Part shown: positions 25,762-34,675 of the stretch, piece after piece
How the letters are laid out: each line of letters begins with the position of its first letter
Numbering within the stretch: position 1 is the stretch's first letter
DNA from: an uncultured Acidobacteriota bacterium
GTDB taxonomy: Bacteria; Acidobacteriota; UBA6911; RPQK01; JAJDTT01
DNA: 47,445 bases
NCBI GenBank assembly: GCA_951812665.1
Contig: CATOST010000053.1
Coordinates: 1 to 47,445, forward strand
Direction: 5' to 3'
Translations under genes and position numbers: made by a program
The notes under the pieces: generated by a model
The model's input: the letters and a program-made list of their open reading frames with translations, nothing else
Database searches by the model: none
What the model was told of the DNA's origin: nothing

Positions 25762-27186
25762 GTGATTCATTTTCCAATTCTTCGCTGGGGCAAGCCCTAC
25801 AAGAGCCTGGAAGTGGACCAGGTGGTTCATTTCATCTCCGGGGAGCCGCTGGCGGAAGTCAGCCAGTCCATCGGCGGGATGATCGCCCGCGACATGCGAA
25901 GAGCACAGCGGGCCCGGGACGCGCTCCGGGAGATCCCGATCCAGGAGTTGATCGGCCGGGTTTCCCGGGCGGCGGACCTTTTCATGTCCTCCGAGCTCCC
26001 CGCCGGGGACGGAAGCCAGACTCCGGACGAGTTCGTGCGCTACCAGTCGGCGACCACCGGGTTGCCGGAGCACATGTGTCGGCAGAACATGGAGAAGCTC
26101 CACCATGTCCTGACTTCGATGGAGCAGATCCTGGACGCTCTGACCCGGGGCCTCGATCTCTCCATATTGACTGCGGGTTATGGAGAGGAAAACGGTGTCG
26201 TCCGGAGCTTTCAGGCCACGACCCCGGTGCTGGGCATGGTGCTCCCGTCCAACTCGCCCGGTGTGCACGGCCTCTGGCTCCCCGTCATTCCGCTTCAGGT
26301 CGGTCTTGTGCTCAAGCCCGGGCCCCAGGAGCCGTGGACCCCATACCGGATGAGCGAAGCCTTCTTCCAGGCCGGCATCCCCCGAACCGCCATCTCCCTC
26401 TATCCGGGATTGGGGGACGTGGGTGCGGCCGTCCTCCAGCACTGCACCCGGAACCTCATCTTCGGCGGAACCCCGACCATCGAGCAGTACGGCAACAATC
26501 CACGGGTCCAGGTGCACGGACCCGGATTCAGCAAGATCCTGCTGGGAGACGACCAGGTCGACGACTGGGAAAGCCATCTGGACCTCATGGTGGACAGCGT
26601 CCTGGTCAACAGCGGCCGCAGTTGCATCAGCTGTTCCGGGATCTGGGTCTCGCGCCACGGCCGGGAGATCGCCGACGCTCTGGCCCGCCGGTTGGGCCCG
26701 GTGGCACCCAAGAATCCTGAGGATCCGGAGGCGCAGTTGGCCGCCTTTACGGTTCAGGGTCAGGGAGAAGCCATTGACGCCGGCATCGAACAGGGGCTTC
26801 GGGAGGCCGGGGTCGAGGACGTGACGGCTCGCTACCGCGGCGGCGACCGCCTGATTTCCCACGAGCGCTGCTCCTACCTGCGGCCCACGTTGATCCACTC
26901 AACGTCTCCGGAAGCCACCTTGGCCAATACCGAGTACATGTTCCCCTTCGCCAGCGTGGTGGAATGCCCGCAGGCGGAGATGCTGGACCGCATCGGCGAC
27001 AGCCTGGTGGTGACGGGCATCACGGAAGATTCCGCGTTCCGGCAGAAGCTCATGGACTGTCCCCATATCGACCGCCTCAACCTGGGCCCTATCCCCACCA
27101 TCCGCCTCAACTGGCTCCAACCGCACGAGGGGAACCTGGTGGATTTCCTCTACCGGGCCCGAGCCTTCCAGACCACTGCCGGCTGA
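25762..27186 (+). CDS. aldehyde dehydrogenase superfamily protein (acyl-CoA-reductase-like)
   Basis: 474 aa from GTG 25762, with GGAGG at 25751-25755 six bases upstream. The nucleophile Cys288 lies in LVNSGRSCISCSGIWVSRHG, the ALDH active-site loop. The usual general-base E-L-G-G motif is not seen where expected (FSKILLGDD). That, and the position next to a PaaK/LuxE-like ligase, point to an acyl-CoA or acyl-enzyme reductase (LuxC-like logic) or a CoA-acylating dehydrogenase. Direction of the reaction and substrate are unknown. Confidence 0.85.
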   Translation: MIHFPILRWGKPYKSLEVDQVVHFISGEPLAEVSQSIGGMIARDMRRAQRARDALREIPIQELIGRVSRAADLFMSSELPAGDGSQTPDEFVRYQSATTGLPEHMCRQNMEKLHHVLTSMEQILDALTRGLDLSILTAGYGEENGVVRSFQATTPVLGMVLPSNSPGVHGLWLPVIPLQVGLVLKPGPQEPWTPYRMSEAFFQAGIPRTAISLYPGLGDVGAAVLQHCTRNLIFGGTPTIEQYGNNPRVQVHGPGFSKILLGDDQVDDWESHLDLMVDSVLVNSGRSCISCSGIWVSRHGREIADALARRLGPVAPKNPEDPEAQLAAFTVQGQGEAIDAGIEQGLREAGVEDVTARYRGGDRLISHERCSYLRPTLIHSTSPEATLANTEYMFPFASVVECPQAEMLDRIGDSLVVTGITEDSAFRQKLMDCPHIDRLNLGPIPTIRLNWLQPHEGNLVDFLYRARAFQTTAG

Positions 27187-27244
27187 CGGCGGGATACGGA
27201 ATCGCTTGTGATGCAAGACGTTACGTAAGCGATGATTGGGCGAG

Positions 27245-27280
27245 TTTACTCTATTGAGAGAAATTACTCAATAGAGTAAA
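27245..27280. promoter_or_regulatory. perfect 14-bp inverted repeat at the start of the ATPase/NACHT cassette
   Basis: TTTACTCTATTGAG (27245-27258) and CTCAATAGAGTAAA (27267-27280) are exact reverse complements around an 8-nt AT-rich loop, AGAAATTA. Only eight bases separate the right arm from the GTG start of the DUF4143 ATPase, and no Shine-Dalgarno sequence is visible, so the hairpin occupies the ribosome-binding region. It could be a protein-binding operator, an mRNA hairpin controlling translation, or a recombination footprint. There is no T-tract, so it is unlikely to be a terminator for the ALDH gene. Confidence 0.75.
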
Positions 27281-27288
27281 ATTGACCT

Positions 27289-28539
27289 GTGGAATCATTC
27301 CAGAGGTCCCAGGTCGCAACTCTCAGCCAACGGTTGGCCGAGCCACCCCACCGTCTCATTACGTTGTTCGGTCCGCGCCAAACCGGCAAGACCACCATCG
27401 TGCTCCAGGCGCTCCAGCGGATCAGCCCTGCTTGCCGCCGCTATCTGGCAGTCGACGAGCCAGAATATCCGCGCCCCGGCATCCGGGATGACAGGCCGGC
27501 TGCGAGTTTCGCTCTAACGCATGTGCGAGATACGAATTGGTTGGTCCGTAACTGGGAGCAAGCCCGTCTCGATGCAGAACGAGCCGGGCGATTCGTGCTG
27601 GTGTTCGACGAGATCCAGAAGATTCCCCAGTGGTCCGAAACCGTAAAGGGCCTATGGGACGCCGACCGGGCCAGGAATTGCCCGTTGCACGTGGTCATCC
27701 TGGGCTCGGCTCCTCTACTCATGCAATCGGGCTTGAACGAGAGTCTGGCCGGCCGCTTCGAACCGATCCGCGTTACCCACTGGTCATTCGATGAGATGTC
27801 TGCGGCCTTTGGATTCGACCTGCCGAAATACCTCTATTTCGGCGGTTATCCGGGTGCAGTTCCCTTGGTTAGAGACCCGGACCGATGGCGGAATTACATT
27901 CTCGGCGCGCTGGTCGAGCCGAACATCGAAAAGGATCTCCTCGCCATGACGCGTGTGGACAAACCGGCGTTGCTGAAACGGCTCTACGAACTGGGCGCCG
28001 CCTATTCCGGGCAGATCCTTTCGTACAACAAGATGTTGGGCCAGCTCCAGGACGCAGGCAACACGACCACGCTCGCCCGGTACCTCGACCTGCTCTCCAA
28101 CACAGGTTTGGTCACGGGTTTGCCCAAGTACTTCCGACAACCGTATCGGCGCCGGGCGTCGAGCCCAAAACTCAACGTGCTGAATACCGCCTTGATGACC
28201 GCCGGTTCGGGGTACACATTCGACCAAGCAATTGCAGACCGAACCTTTTGGGGTCGCATCGTCGAAAGCGCGGTCGGAGCCCACCTGTTCAACACGGCCC
28301 CGCCGGGGATGAGCCTCCACTATTGGCGGGAGAGTCCGCACGAGGTCGATTTCATCCTCCGGCGCGGTCCCCGGATCATCGCCATCGAGGTCAAGGGGGG
28401 ATCGAAGACGAAGCCTCTGCGGGGACTGGAAGCTTTTCGGGAACGTTTTCGTCCCAATCGTGTCTTGCTGGTGGGAGAGGGCGGCATACCGCTGGACGAG
28501 TTTCTCATGGCGCCGCCCAATCAGTGGTTCGAGCAGTGA
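27289..28539 (+). CDS. AAA_14/DUF4143 ATPase with C-terminal PD-(D/E)xK-like motif
   Basis: 416 aa from GTG 27289. The AAA+ domain shows Walker A GPRQTGKTT (28-36) and Walker B FVLVFDEIQK (Asp107, Glu108), followed by an ILGS sensor-like segment. The C-terminal DUF4143 region carries E352-x-D354 and E367-V-K369 (HEVDFILRRG ... IIAIEVKGG), the pattern of a PD-(D/E)xK nuclease fold often seen in this family. The function of such ATPases is not established. Its TGA overlaps the ATG of the next gene (TGATG), giving translational coupling, and a perfect hairpin sits just upstream. Confidence 0.9.
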   Translation: MESFQRSQVATLSQRLAEPPHRLITLFGPRQTGKTTIVLQALQRISPACRRYLAVDEPEYPRPGIRDDRPAASFALTHVRDTNWLVRNWEQARLDAERAGRFVLVFDEIQKIPQWSETVKGLWDADRARNCPLHVVILGSAPLLMQSGLNESLAGRFEPIRVTHWSFDEMSAAFGFDLPKYLYFGGYPGAVPLVRDPDRWRNYILGALVEPNIEKDLLAMTRVDKPALLKRLYELGAAYSGQILSYNKMLGQLQDAGNTTTLARYLDLLSNTGLVTGLPKYFRQPYRRRASSPKLNVLNTALMTAGSGYTFDQAIADRTFWGRIVESAVGAHLFNTAPPGMSLHYWRESPHEVDFILRRGPRIIAIEVKGGSKTKPLRGLEAFRERFRPNRVLLVGEGGIPLDEFLMAPPNQWFEQ

Positions 28540-31500
28540 TGGACGGTATCGTATCCCGCACCTGTACGGAGATTCCAGCTGGGGATGAGGGCCGGAACCG
28601 GGAGAGGAATCCCCGGTCGCTGAAAGATTTCCGGTCGAAACCTGCGTACGTTCTCCTCGGCGACCCCGGCGCCGGCAAAACGACGGCCTTCGATTCAGAG
28701 TGCAATGAGCATGGGGAGGATGCCTGTCTCGTCAAGGCCCGAGATTTCATCACTCTCGACTTGAAGAGCCATCCCGAGTGGCGCGAGAAGACGCTTTTCG
28801 TCGACGGACTGGATGAGGTCCGCGCGGGATCGTTGGACGTCCGTACGCCGTTCGACGAGATCCGAAGACGCCTTGACGCATTGGGCCGTCCTCATTTCCG
28901 CCTGTCGTGCCGAACCGCAGACTGGTTGGGAAGTAACGACCGTAGCCACTTGGAGTCCGTATCGCCTGCGGGGGGAGTGACAGTTTTACAATTGGACCCC
29001 TTAACGGATTCGAAGATCGTCGAAATCCTGACGCCCCGGCCGGACATCTCCGACCCCATTGAATTCATCCAGAATGCTCACGAGAAGAGAGTCTACGGCC
29101 TGCTCGCAAATCCGCTAACTCTCAGGATGTTGGCCGATGTGGTTGGCGGCGGCCGCGGCTGGCCGGAAAGCCGTAAACAGAGCTTCGAAATGGCATGCAG
29201 CCGGATGGTTCAAGAACACAACGAGGAACATCAAGTGGCGGCGGAGCCTGAGGGGCCGCCTGCACCGGACCGTCTGCTTGACGCCGCCGGTTGCCTCTGC
29301 GCCGTTCAACTTCTATCGGGGATTGCAGGATATTCCATACGGTCCAACGAGGCGCTCGCAGACTACCCCACCTTGGATCGGTGCGACTATTCATCTCCTG
29401 AACTTCTCCGCCGAGCTCTCGGGACGAAATTGTTCAAGGGAGACGCCGTTGATCGTTTCGTCCCCATTCACCGAAACATCGCCGAGTTCCTCGGCGCCCG
29501 GTACGTGGCGAGCATCGTCGAAGATCGGCTTCCAGCCCGCCGGATTCTCTCCCTGATTGCCGGAGAAGACGGAAGTGTAGTTACGGAGATGAGGGGCCTC
29601 TCAGCGTGGTTAGCGGCGCATTGCAGAGAATCCCGGGCGGAACTCATCGATCGCGACCCTATTGGTGTCGGCCAGTATGGTGATCTCGGCGAGTTCTCAA
29701 ACCACGAGAAACGGGCACTTCTGAGAGCTTTGCATCGCGAGGCGTCTCGTCTGGTTGTACCTCGGATAGCAGTGGGCTTTGGAGCGATCGCCACTCCAGA
29801 CATGGCAGATACCTTCAGGCAGGTTCTGACCGACTCCTCACGAAGCAAAAAGGATCAGTTTTTCACCGCATTCGTACTGCGAGTTTTGTTGAACGGCGAA
29901 CCGCTGGCGTGTCTTTCCGAGATTCTCCGTGGAATCGTCCGCGACGAGACTTGGTGGCCAGGAATCAATTGCTTGGCTCTGGATGCCTTTATCCAGTGCC
30001 AGCAGGCGCAGACAGGAACGAGTGACCTCAAGGTGCTTTTGGAAGAAATATGGAACGGTGCAGTTCCTGATCCTGACTACGAGCTCACGGGGACCCTGCT
30101 TGATTTGCTTTATCCCAGGGAGGTTCCGCCGTCGGAGGTGCTGGAATATCTAACCGTGGACGGGAATCCGGATCTCATCGGCCGATACTGGCGTTTCTGG
30201 GAGATTGGGCTTTCAAGCAAATCCACCGACGAAGACGAGGCCCAACTCCTCGACCATATGTGCCAAGAACTTCCGCGATTACAACCTGCGTTGGAGCGCC
30301 GATGGCTTAGAGATCTTCCGGCAAGACTGCTGATTCGGGTTTTTGAGGCATACGGGGACGAACTGGACATTCAACGACTTTACGACTGGCTCGGTTTAGC
30401 TACGTTCGTGTGGTCGCCTGAACTAGCTGGCGTAAGGTCATGGCTCAAGCGGCGTCCTGAGGTACAGAAGGAAATCATCCTGGAGGGACTAGACCGCTAC
30501 CGAGGAACCGGAGAGGTCGAGATTTTCGCATACAGCGTCAAGGCGCGGCTTTTTGGAGTGCTGCCAGTGGATTTCGGCCGTTGGTGCCTGGAACAGTCCG
30601 TTGCCATGGCGGAATCGAAACCCGAGGTTGCAGGATATCTGTTCGAAGAGGCGATCTATTCGCATCGTCATCGGCAAAACGATGCTGACCTGTCGCTCGA
30701 ACGGCTGAAGGACCACTCTGGCTTGAACGATTCGTTCAGGACGAAGCTGGATCTTTACCTTTCTTCTGCGTCGACTCCTCCAGAGAAGCCGTACCGGCTG
30801 GACCGCTACGTTGAAGAGCGGAGGAAACAAAAGGAGGAATGGCTTAACTATATCCGTTCGAATCAATTTGCCCTCCTAGAAAACCGGGCGGCGCCCGCGT
30901 TGCTTCACCGGATGGCAAAAGTGTACTTCGGGGAGTTCTTCAATCCGAATTTCGAATGGGGACCAACTGCTATCGAAAAGTCGGTGCATGGTGACCAACG
31001 TCTAAAGGACATCGTGCTGCAGGGACTTCAGAGTTCAATTCTCCGATCGGACATTCCCGCCGTTGACGAGGTGCTCGGACTGTACCGACAAAATAAATGG
31101 TCATTTCTTCAACTTCCCTTCCTGGCAGGTTTGGCGGAACTCGATAGGACAACACGGCGCGACCCGGCACACTGGAGCGAAAGCCGGATTCGAAAGGCTG
31201 TCGCCCATTATTTTTGTACGCGGCATGGGGACTATCGACCCGAATGGTACCGGCGCCTCCTTCGCACCCGCCCCGAGACCGTAGCGGACATCCAGGTCAA
31301 ATTCGCCGTTTCCGCGTTCCGTAGTGGTCATGAGTCCGTTTACAAGCTTTGGGCACTCGCCCATGACCAGGAGCACGTCGAAGTTGCGCATCGTGCGGTC
31401 TTGCCTCTGCTCAAGGCTTTTCCCACACGCTGCAAGCTGAATCAGCTTCCGGATTTACGTCACCTGCTCTGGGCATCTCTGCAGCATGCCGACAGGGACT

Positions 31501-32567
31501 CGCTCAGGAAACGGATCGAGAAAAAGCTGTCGCTAACCAGCATGAATCCTCCCCAGCGCGTCAATTGGCTGGCCGCAGGAGTCGTCGTCGCACCAAGCAT
31601 TTGGAAAGACCCCCTTTACGATTTCGTCCAGGGAAAAGAGGGCCGAATTCGTCATTTGGCGTCATTCTTCACCTCCGATGACCCTTTGCCGTTCTCCTTG
31701 GGAGAACTGGAGATGCCCATAGTCGATCTTCTCATCCAACTTGTCGGAAGCTGCGTCGGTCCGAGTGACTGGGCGGGTGAGAACGGTGCCGTGACTGCGG
31801 CCAAGAAATCCTCGGATCTTGTCAACAAACTGATTGGAATGCTCGCCGCTTCGTCTGATGGGGCCGCGGGGAACATTCTGGGCGCGCTCTGTTCTGATCC
31901 GGATCTCTCCCGCTGGTGCTATGTGCTCTCGGACGCAAGGGATGCCCAACGAGTGATCTGGCGTGACGCTCGCTATCGGCATCCCGATATCGAGCAAGTC
32001 TGCACGACGTTGAACGGAGGGTCACCTGCCAACGCGGCGGATCTGTCCGCTCTCGTCGTTGACCGGCTGGACGAGATTGGAAAACAGATCCGGACCGGCA
32101 ACACCGACGACTGGCGCCAGTACTGGAACGAGGACCGCTATGGCCGACGAGATTCCCCGAAGCATGAGGATTCCTGCCGGGATGCAATGCTCTCAGATCT
32201 GCGGCTACGCCTCCCGCAGGGAGTCGATGCCCAACCGGAAGGGCAGTACGCCAGGGACACACGGGCCGACATACGCGTTTCCTTTCAGAATTTCCACGTA
32301 CCGGTGGAGATCAAGAAGAACACTCACCCGGACCTGTGGCAAGCATGTAGGACTCAACTGATCGAGCAATACACCAGAGGTCCGGCCACGGACGGATACG
32401 GGATTTATCTCGTGTTCTGGTTTGGAAATAACCGCACTCAACGGCCCCCTTTCGGAACCCGTCCAGCCAGCCCACAGGAACTCAAAGAACTCCTCAAGGA
32501 ATCGTTATCCGAAGACGAGTCGCGAAAGATCTCGATCGAGGTGATCGATGTCAGCGGGGACCCTTGA
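28539..32567 (+). CDS. 1342-aa NACHT-like NTPase with C-terminal PD-(D/E)xK nuclease-like domain; candidate defence effector
   Basis: ATG 28539 is chosen because it overlaps the upstream stop (TGATG); the frame stays open far upstream only as a shadow of the ATPase gene. Residues 41-49 are Walker A (GDPGAGKTT), 85-93 an unusual Walker B (TLFVDGLDE) as in NACHT/STAND NTPases, and RLSCRTADW (121-129) fits the sensor position. About 1000 residues without recognisable motifs, probably alpha-helical repeats, follow. At the C terminus Asp1244, Glu1257-x-Lys1259 (VPVEIKK) and the helix QLIEQYTRG match a PD-(D/E)xK restriction-like fold. Sensing through the middle region and DNA cleavage are inferred from known defence NTPases. 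Confidence 0.85.
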   Translation: MDGIVSRTCTEIPAGDEGRNRERNPRSLKDFRSKPAYVLLGDPGAGKTTAFDSECNEHGEDACLVKARDFITLDLKSHPEWREKTLFVDGLDEVRAGSLDVRTPFDEIRRRLDALGRPHFRLSCRTADWLGSNDRSHLESVSPAGGVTVLQLDPLTDSKIVEILTPRPDISDPIEFIQNAHEKRVYGLLANPLTLRMLADVVGGGRGWPESRKQSFEMACSRMVQEHNEEHQVAAEPEGPPAPDRLLDAAGCLCAVQLLSGIAGYSIRSNEALADYPTLDRCDYSSPELLRRALGTKLFKGDAVDRFVPIHRNIAEFLGARYVASIVEDRLPARRILSLIAGEDGSVVTEMRGLSAWLAAHCRESRAELIDRDPIGVGQYGDLGEFSNHEKRALLRALHREASRLVVPRIAVGFGAIATPDMADTFRQVLTDSSRSKKDQFFTAFVLRVLLNGEPLACLSEILRGIVRDETWWPGINCLALDAFIQCQQAQTGTSDLKVLLEEIWNGAVPDPDYELTGTLLDLLYPREVPPSEVLEYLTVDGNPDLIGRYWRFWEIGLSSKSTDEDEAQLLDHMCQELPRLQPALERRWLRDLPARLLIRVFEAYGDELDIQRLYDWLGLATFVWSPELAGVRSWLKRRPEVQKEIILEGLDRYRGTGEVEIFAYSVKARLFGVLPVDFGRWCLEQSVAMAESKPEVAGYLFEEAIYSHRHRQNDADLSLERLKDHSGLNDSFRTKLDLYLSSASTPPEKPYRLDRYVEERRKQKEEWLNYIRSNQFALLENRAAPALLHRMAKVYFGEFFNPNFEWGPTAIEKSVHGDQRLKDIVLQGLQSSILRSDIPAVDEVLGLYRQNKWSFLQLPFLAGLAELDRTTRRDPAHWSESRIRKAVAHYFCTRHGDYRPEWYRRLLRTRPETVADIQVKFAVSAFRSGHESVYKLWALAHDQEHVEVAHRAVLPLLKAFPTRCKLNQLPDLRHLLWASLQHADRDSLRKRIEKKLSLTSMNPPQRVNWLAAGVVVAPSIWKDPLYDFVQGKEGRIRHLASFFTSDDPLPFSLGELEMPIVDLLIQLVGSCVGPSDWAGENGAVTAAKKSSDLVNKLIGMLAASSDGAAGNILGALCSDPDLSRWCYVLSDARDAQRVIWRDARYRHPDIEQVCTTLNGGSPANAADLSALVVDRLDEIGKQIRTGNTDDWRQYWNEDRYGRRDSPKHEDSCRDAMLSDLRLRLPQGVDAQPEGQYARDTRADIRVSFQNFHVPVEIKKNTHPDLWQACRTQLIEQYTRGPATDGYGIYLVFWFGNNRTQRPPFGTRPASPQELKELLKESLSEDESRKISIEVIDVSGDP

Positions 32568-32603
32568 TCACCCGCCGAGGACAAACCACTGGCGGGTATT
32601 GCT

Positions 32604-33329
32604 TCACGCTGGGCCGTTTGGCGTTCGGGATGCCCACCACCGCGTCACCAGGAAAGGAGACAACACGACGAAGAACATGCCCAGGGCGACCAGGCCGATG
32701 ATGGGGATGTACCAGGGCCATCCGGCGAAGAAGAAGGGCGATTCGGTGCCGGCGGGGGGCCGGCAGAGAAACATGTAGTTGGACCCCAACAGGAAATTGA
32801 GGACGCCGAGCACGACCGCGAGGAGGTTGAGGGCGACGAACGCTCGGAAGAGGCCGTCCAGTGTCGGCCGCATCTTCAGGGCCAGAGTGGCGTACAGGAC
32901 TCCCGCCACGATGCCGGAATGGGCGATGAAGTACTGGAAGAAACGGTAGTCGGGGAAACCCGCTTCCAGGTCCCCCGGGGTGATAATGGCATTCGTGGAA
33001 CCGGCCAGGCCCCAGAAATAGACGATCTCGTAAATCCGCTGGCGGCGGAAGATCAGGGCCGCGGCCGTCAACAGGATCGTGATTCCGCAGACGTGAAGGG
33101 GCAGGTGGTCCTGCACGAAGCGGCTCCAGCCGACGGCATTGAGCCGATAGCCCCAATGGATCGATTCATTGATCAGCAGGGTGCCGGCCAACAGATAGGC
33201 GCCGGCGTCGGCCACCCTCTTCGAGGCCGTCCTTCGCGCCGCCTCAGCCAGCAGTAGCGGGACGCCCAATGTCAGGCCCATCACGACGAGGTGAGGCGTC
33301 CCAAAGATCTGGAATTCGGGTGGGGGCAT
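32604..33329 (-). CDS. TIGR02206 (YwaF-like) integral membrane protein
   Basis: 241 aa with about seven transmembrane helices. It shows the family's conserved N-terminal helix (MVVMGLTLG-like) and the motifs HLPLHVCGITILL, FWGLAGSTNAIITPGDL and FFQYFIAHSGIV. The biochemical role of TIGR02206 proteins is unknown. It is convergent with the large NACHT-like gene (36 bp between stops), so it is probably not part of that cassette. The amidohydrolase gene lies 36 bp upstream on the same strand. Confidence 0.88.
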   Translation of the reverse strand: MPPPEFQIFGTPHLVVMGLTLGVPLLLAEAARRTASKRVADAGAYLLAGTLLINESIHWGYRLNAVGWSRFVQDHLPLHVCGITILLTAAALIFRRQRIYEIVYFWGLAGSTNAIITPGDLEAGFPDYRFFQYFIAHSGIVAGVLYATLALKMRPTLDGLFRAFVALNLLAVVLGVLNFLLGSNYMFLCRPPAGTESPFFFAGWPWYIPIIGLVALGMFFVVLSPFLVTRWWASRTPNGPA

Positions 33330-33365
33330 GTGCCTCAGGTATCGGTTCTTCGGGCCGCGCCGGGT

Positions 33366-34472
33366 TCAGGGACGTTGACGCCCGCAGACCGGCGGCGCCA
33401 CGTATTCCAGTCCCAACAACCGAAAGTAATTCTGACCCAAGGCGATGTTCCGAAACGTCTCGTCGTTCAGGTCACGGTTGATCCGGCTGGTGATTTCCAA
33501 CTCCGTCCGATAGACGTCGAAGTCCTTGTCCGCTGAAGCCAGGAAGTCGGTCCCGGGGAGCACCCGCTCCGAGTTTCGGTTTAAGAACGAAACATACGCC
33601 GCCCGCTTCTCGGGCTTGGAGAAATAGTGGTCGTCGACTACACGCCAGGAAATGTCCACCATCAACTTTGGGTAGCGGTCCAACAGCGTTTCCATGATTC
33701 GGATGTGCTGTCCCGGGTCCATGTTCGCCAGTTCCTTGGACAATCCCATGTGCAACCAGACGATCTTGTTGTCGGGGTAGAGGCGCAGCACCTCCTGGAT
33801 CAACGGCAGGTATCGGGTCGGCTCCCGGTCGTTCCCCAGATCCGCGTGAATCGCCAGGGGGATGCCCCGGTCCCGCAGAACCGTCATGAAGGCATCCCAC
33901 TCCGGGATCTTGGCCGGCGGAACCGGCCGGTGACCGTTATTGAACAACGCTTGTTTCACCAGATTGACTTCGCCCATCCAGGTGAAGGCTCCGGGGTACT
34001 CCTTCTCCAGGAGTTGCATGCCGGGAAGGATCGATTCGGGCCGGGACAGGTCCGGAAATGTCATGGACAGCGTCATGTGCACGCCGTCCGGCGCCTGTGT
34101 GACGTAGTCGGCGGCATTGGCGAAGTCGTTCGTCAACGCGGGCCGGACCGGCGTGCCCGGACAGTCCAGGTAGTAGGTGCATGAAGAACCGACTGGAAGC
34201 CTCTGCCCGATGCCGTACACGTTGGCGAAGAGAACTCCCGTCCGTTCGAGGAAGGAGACCACCTCGGGGAACGGAATTGCCGGGCCGCCGAAGGGGCGGA
34301 AATGCAGGTGGGTATCCACGACCGAGGTCTGCGGTTGCGCCGACCGGTCGTAGCAGGGTGCGTCAACGTCCTCGAACATCTCCAACGTCGGCTTGGGAGT
34401 TTCGCCGGCGAATCCCGGCGCTCCCGACAGGAAAACCAGGACCAGACTTGTTGTCGGCAGCAAACATTTCAT
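33366..34472 (-). CDS. exported amidohydrolase family (TIM-barrel metal-dependent) protein
   Basis: 368 aa from ATG 34472; GTG 34484 would add four residues. A signal peptide (LLPTTSLVLVFLSGAPGFAG) precedes an amidohydrolase_2-type barrel. Metal ligands are visible as HxH in SVVDTHLHFRPF, His in PLAIHADLG, His in IVWLHMGLS and Asp in VLPGTDFLAS. Members of this group are hydrolases or decarboxylases of cyclic or aromatic acids, and here the enzyme is periplasmic. It lies between the two DUF4143 ATPases but looks metabolic. Confidence 0.88.
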   Translation of the reverse strand: MKCLLPTTSLVLVFLSGAPGFAGETPKPTLEMFEDVDAPCYDRSAQPQTSVVDTHLHFRPFGGPAIPFPEVVSFLERTGVLFANVYGIGQRLPVGSSCTYYLDCPGTPVRPALTNDFANAADYVTQAPDGVHMTLSMTFPDLSRPESILPGMQLLEKEYPGAFTWMGEVNLVKQALFNNGHRPVPPAKIPEWDAFMTVLRDRGIPLAIHADLGNDREPTRYLPLIQEVLRLYPDNKIVWLHMGLSKELANMDPGQHIRIMETLLDRYPKLMVDISWRVVDDHYFSKPEKRAAYVSFLNRNSERVLPGTDFLASADKDFDVYRTELEITSRINRDLNDETFRNIALGQNYFRLLGLEYVAPPVCGRQRP

Positions 34473-34675
34473 GAAGAAGGTCACGGAAGCTGACTTCGGC
34501 GCCGATTCCAGCAGATAAAATCAGTTTTGGGAACCCTTGGATCCGGTGCCAGGGACCGCACTCCGTTCCGGCCGCTGGCGTCCCAAATGTGGCCAATGAG
34601 AGTCGTTCTTGGAAAAAAGAGACAATATGAAACTACTACTTTCAAATTGCCCACTATTCTGATACGTTGTCCACC

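Noticed and set aside
27201..27233. Terminator hairpin after the ALDH-like gene
   Set aside because: ATCGCTT/AAGCGAT pair only over 7 bp with a 19-nt loop and no T-tract follows.
27885..28538. 654-bp upstream extension of the large NACHT-like reading frame
   Set aside because: It overlaps the well-supported DUF4143 ATPase in another frame, is rich in Arg/Gly/Pro shadow sequence, and the TGATG junction gives a better start.
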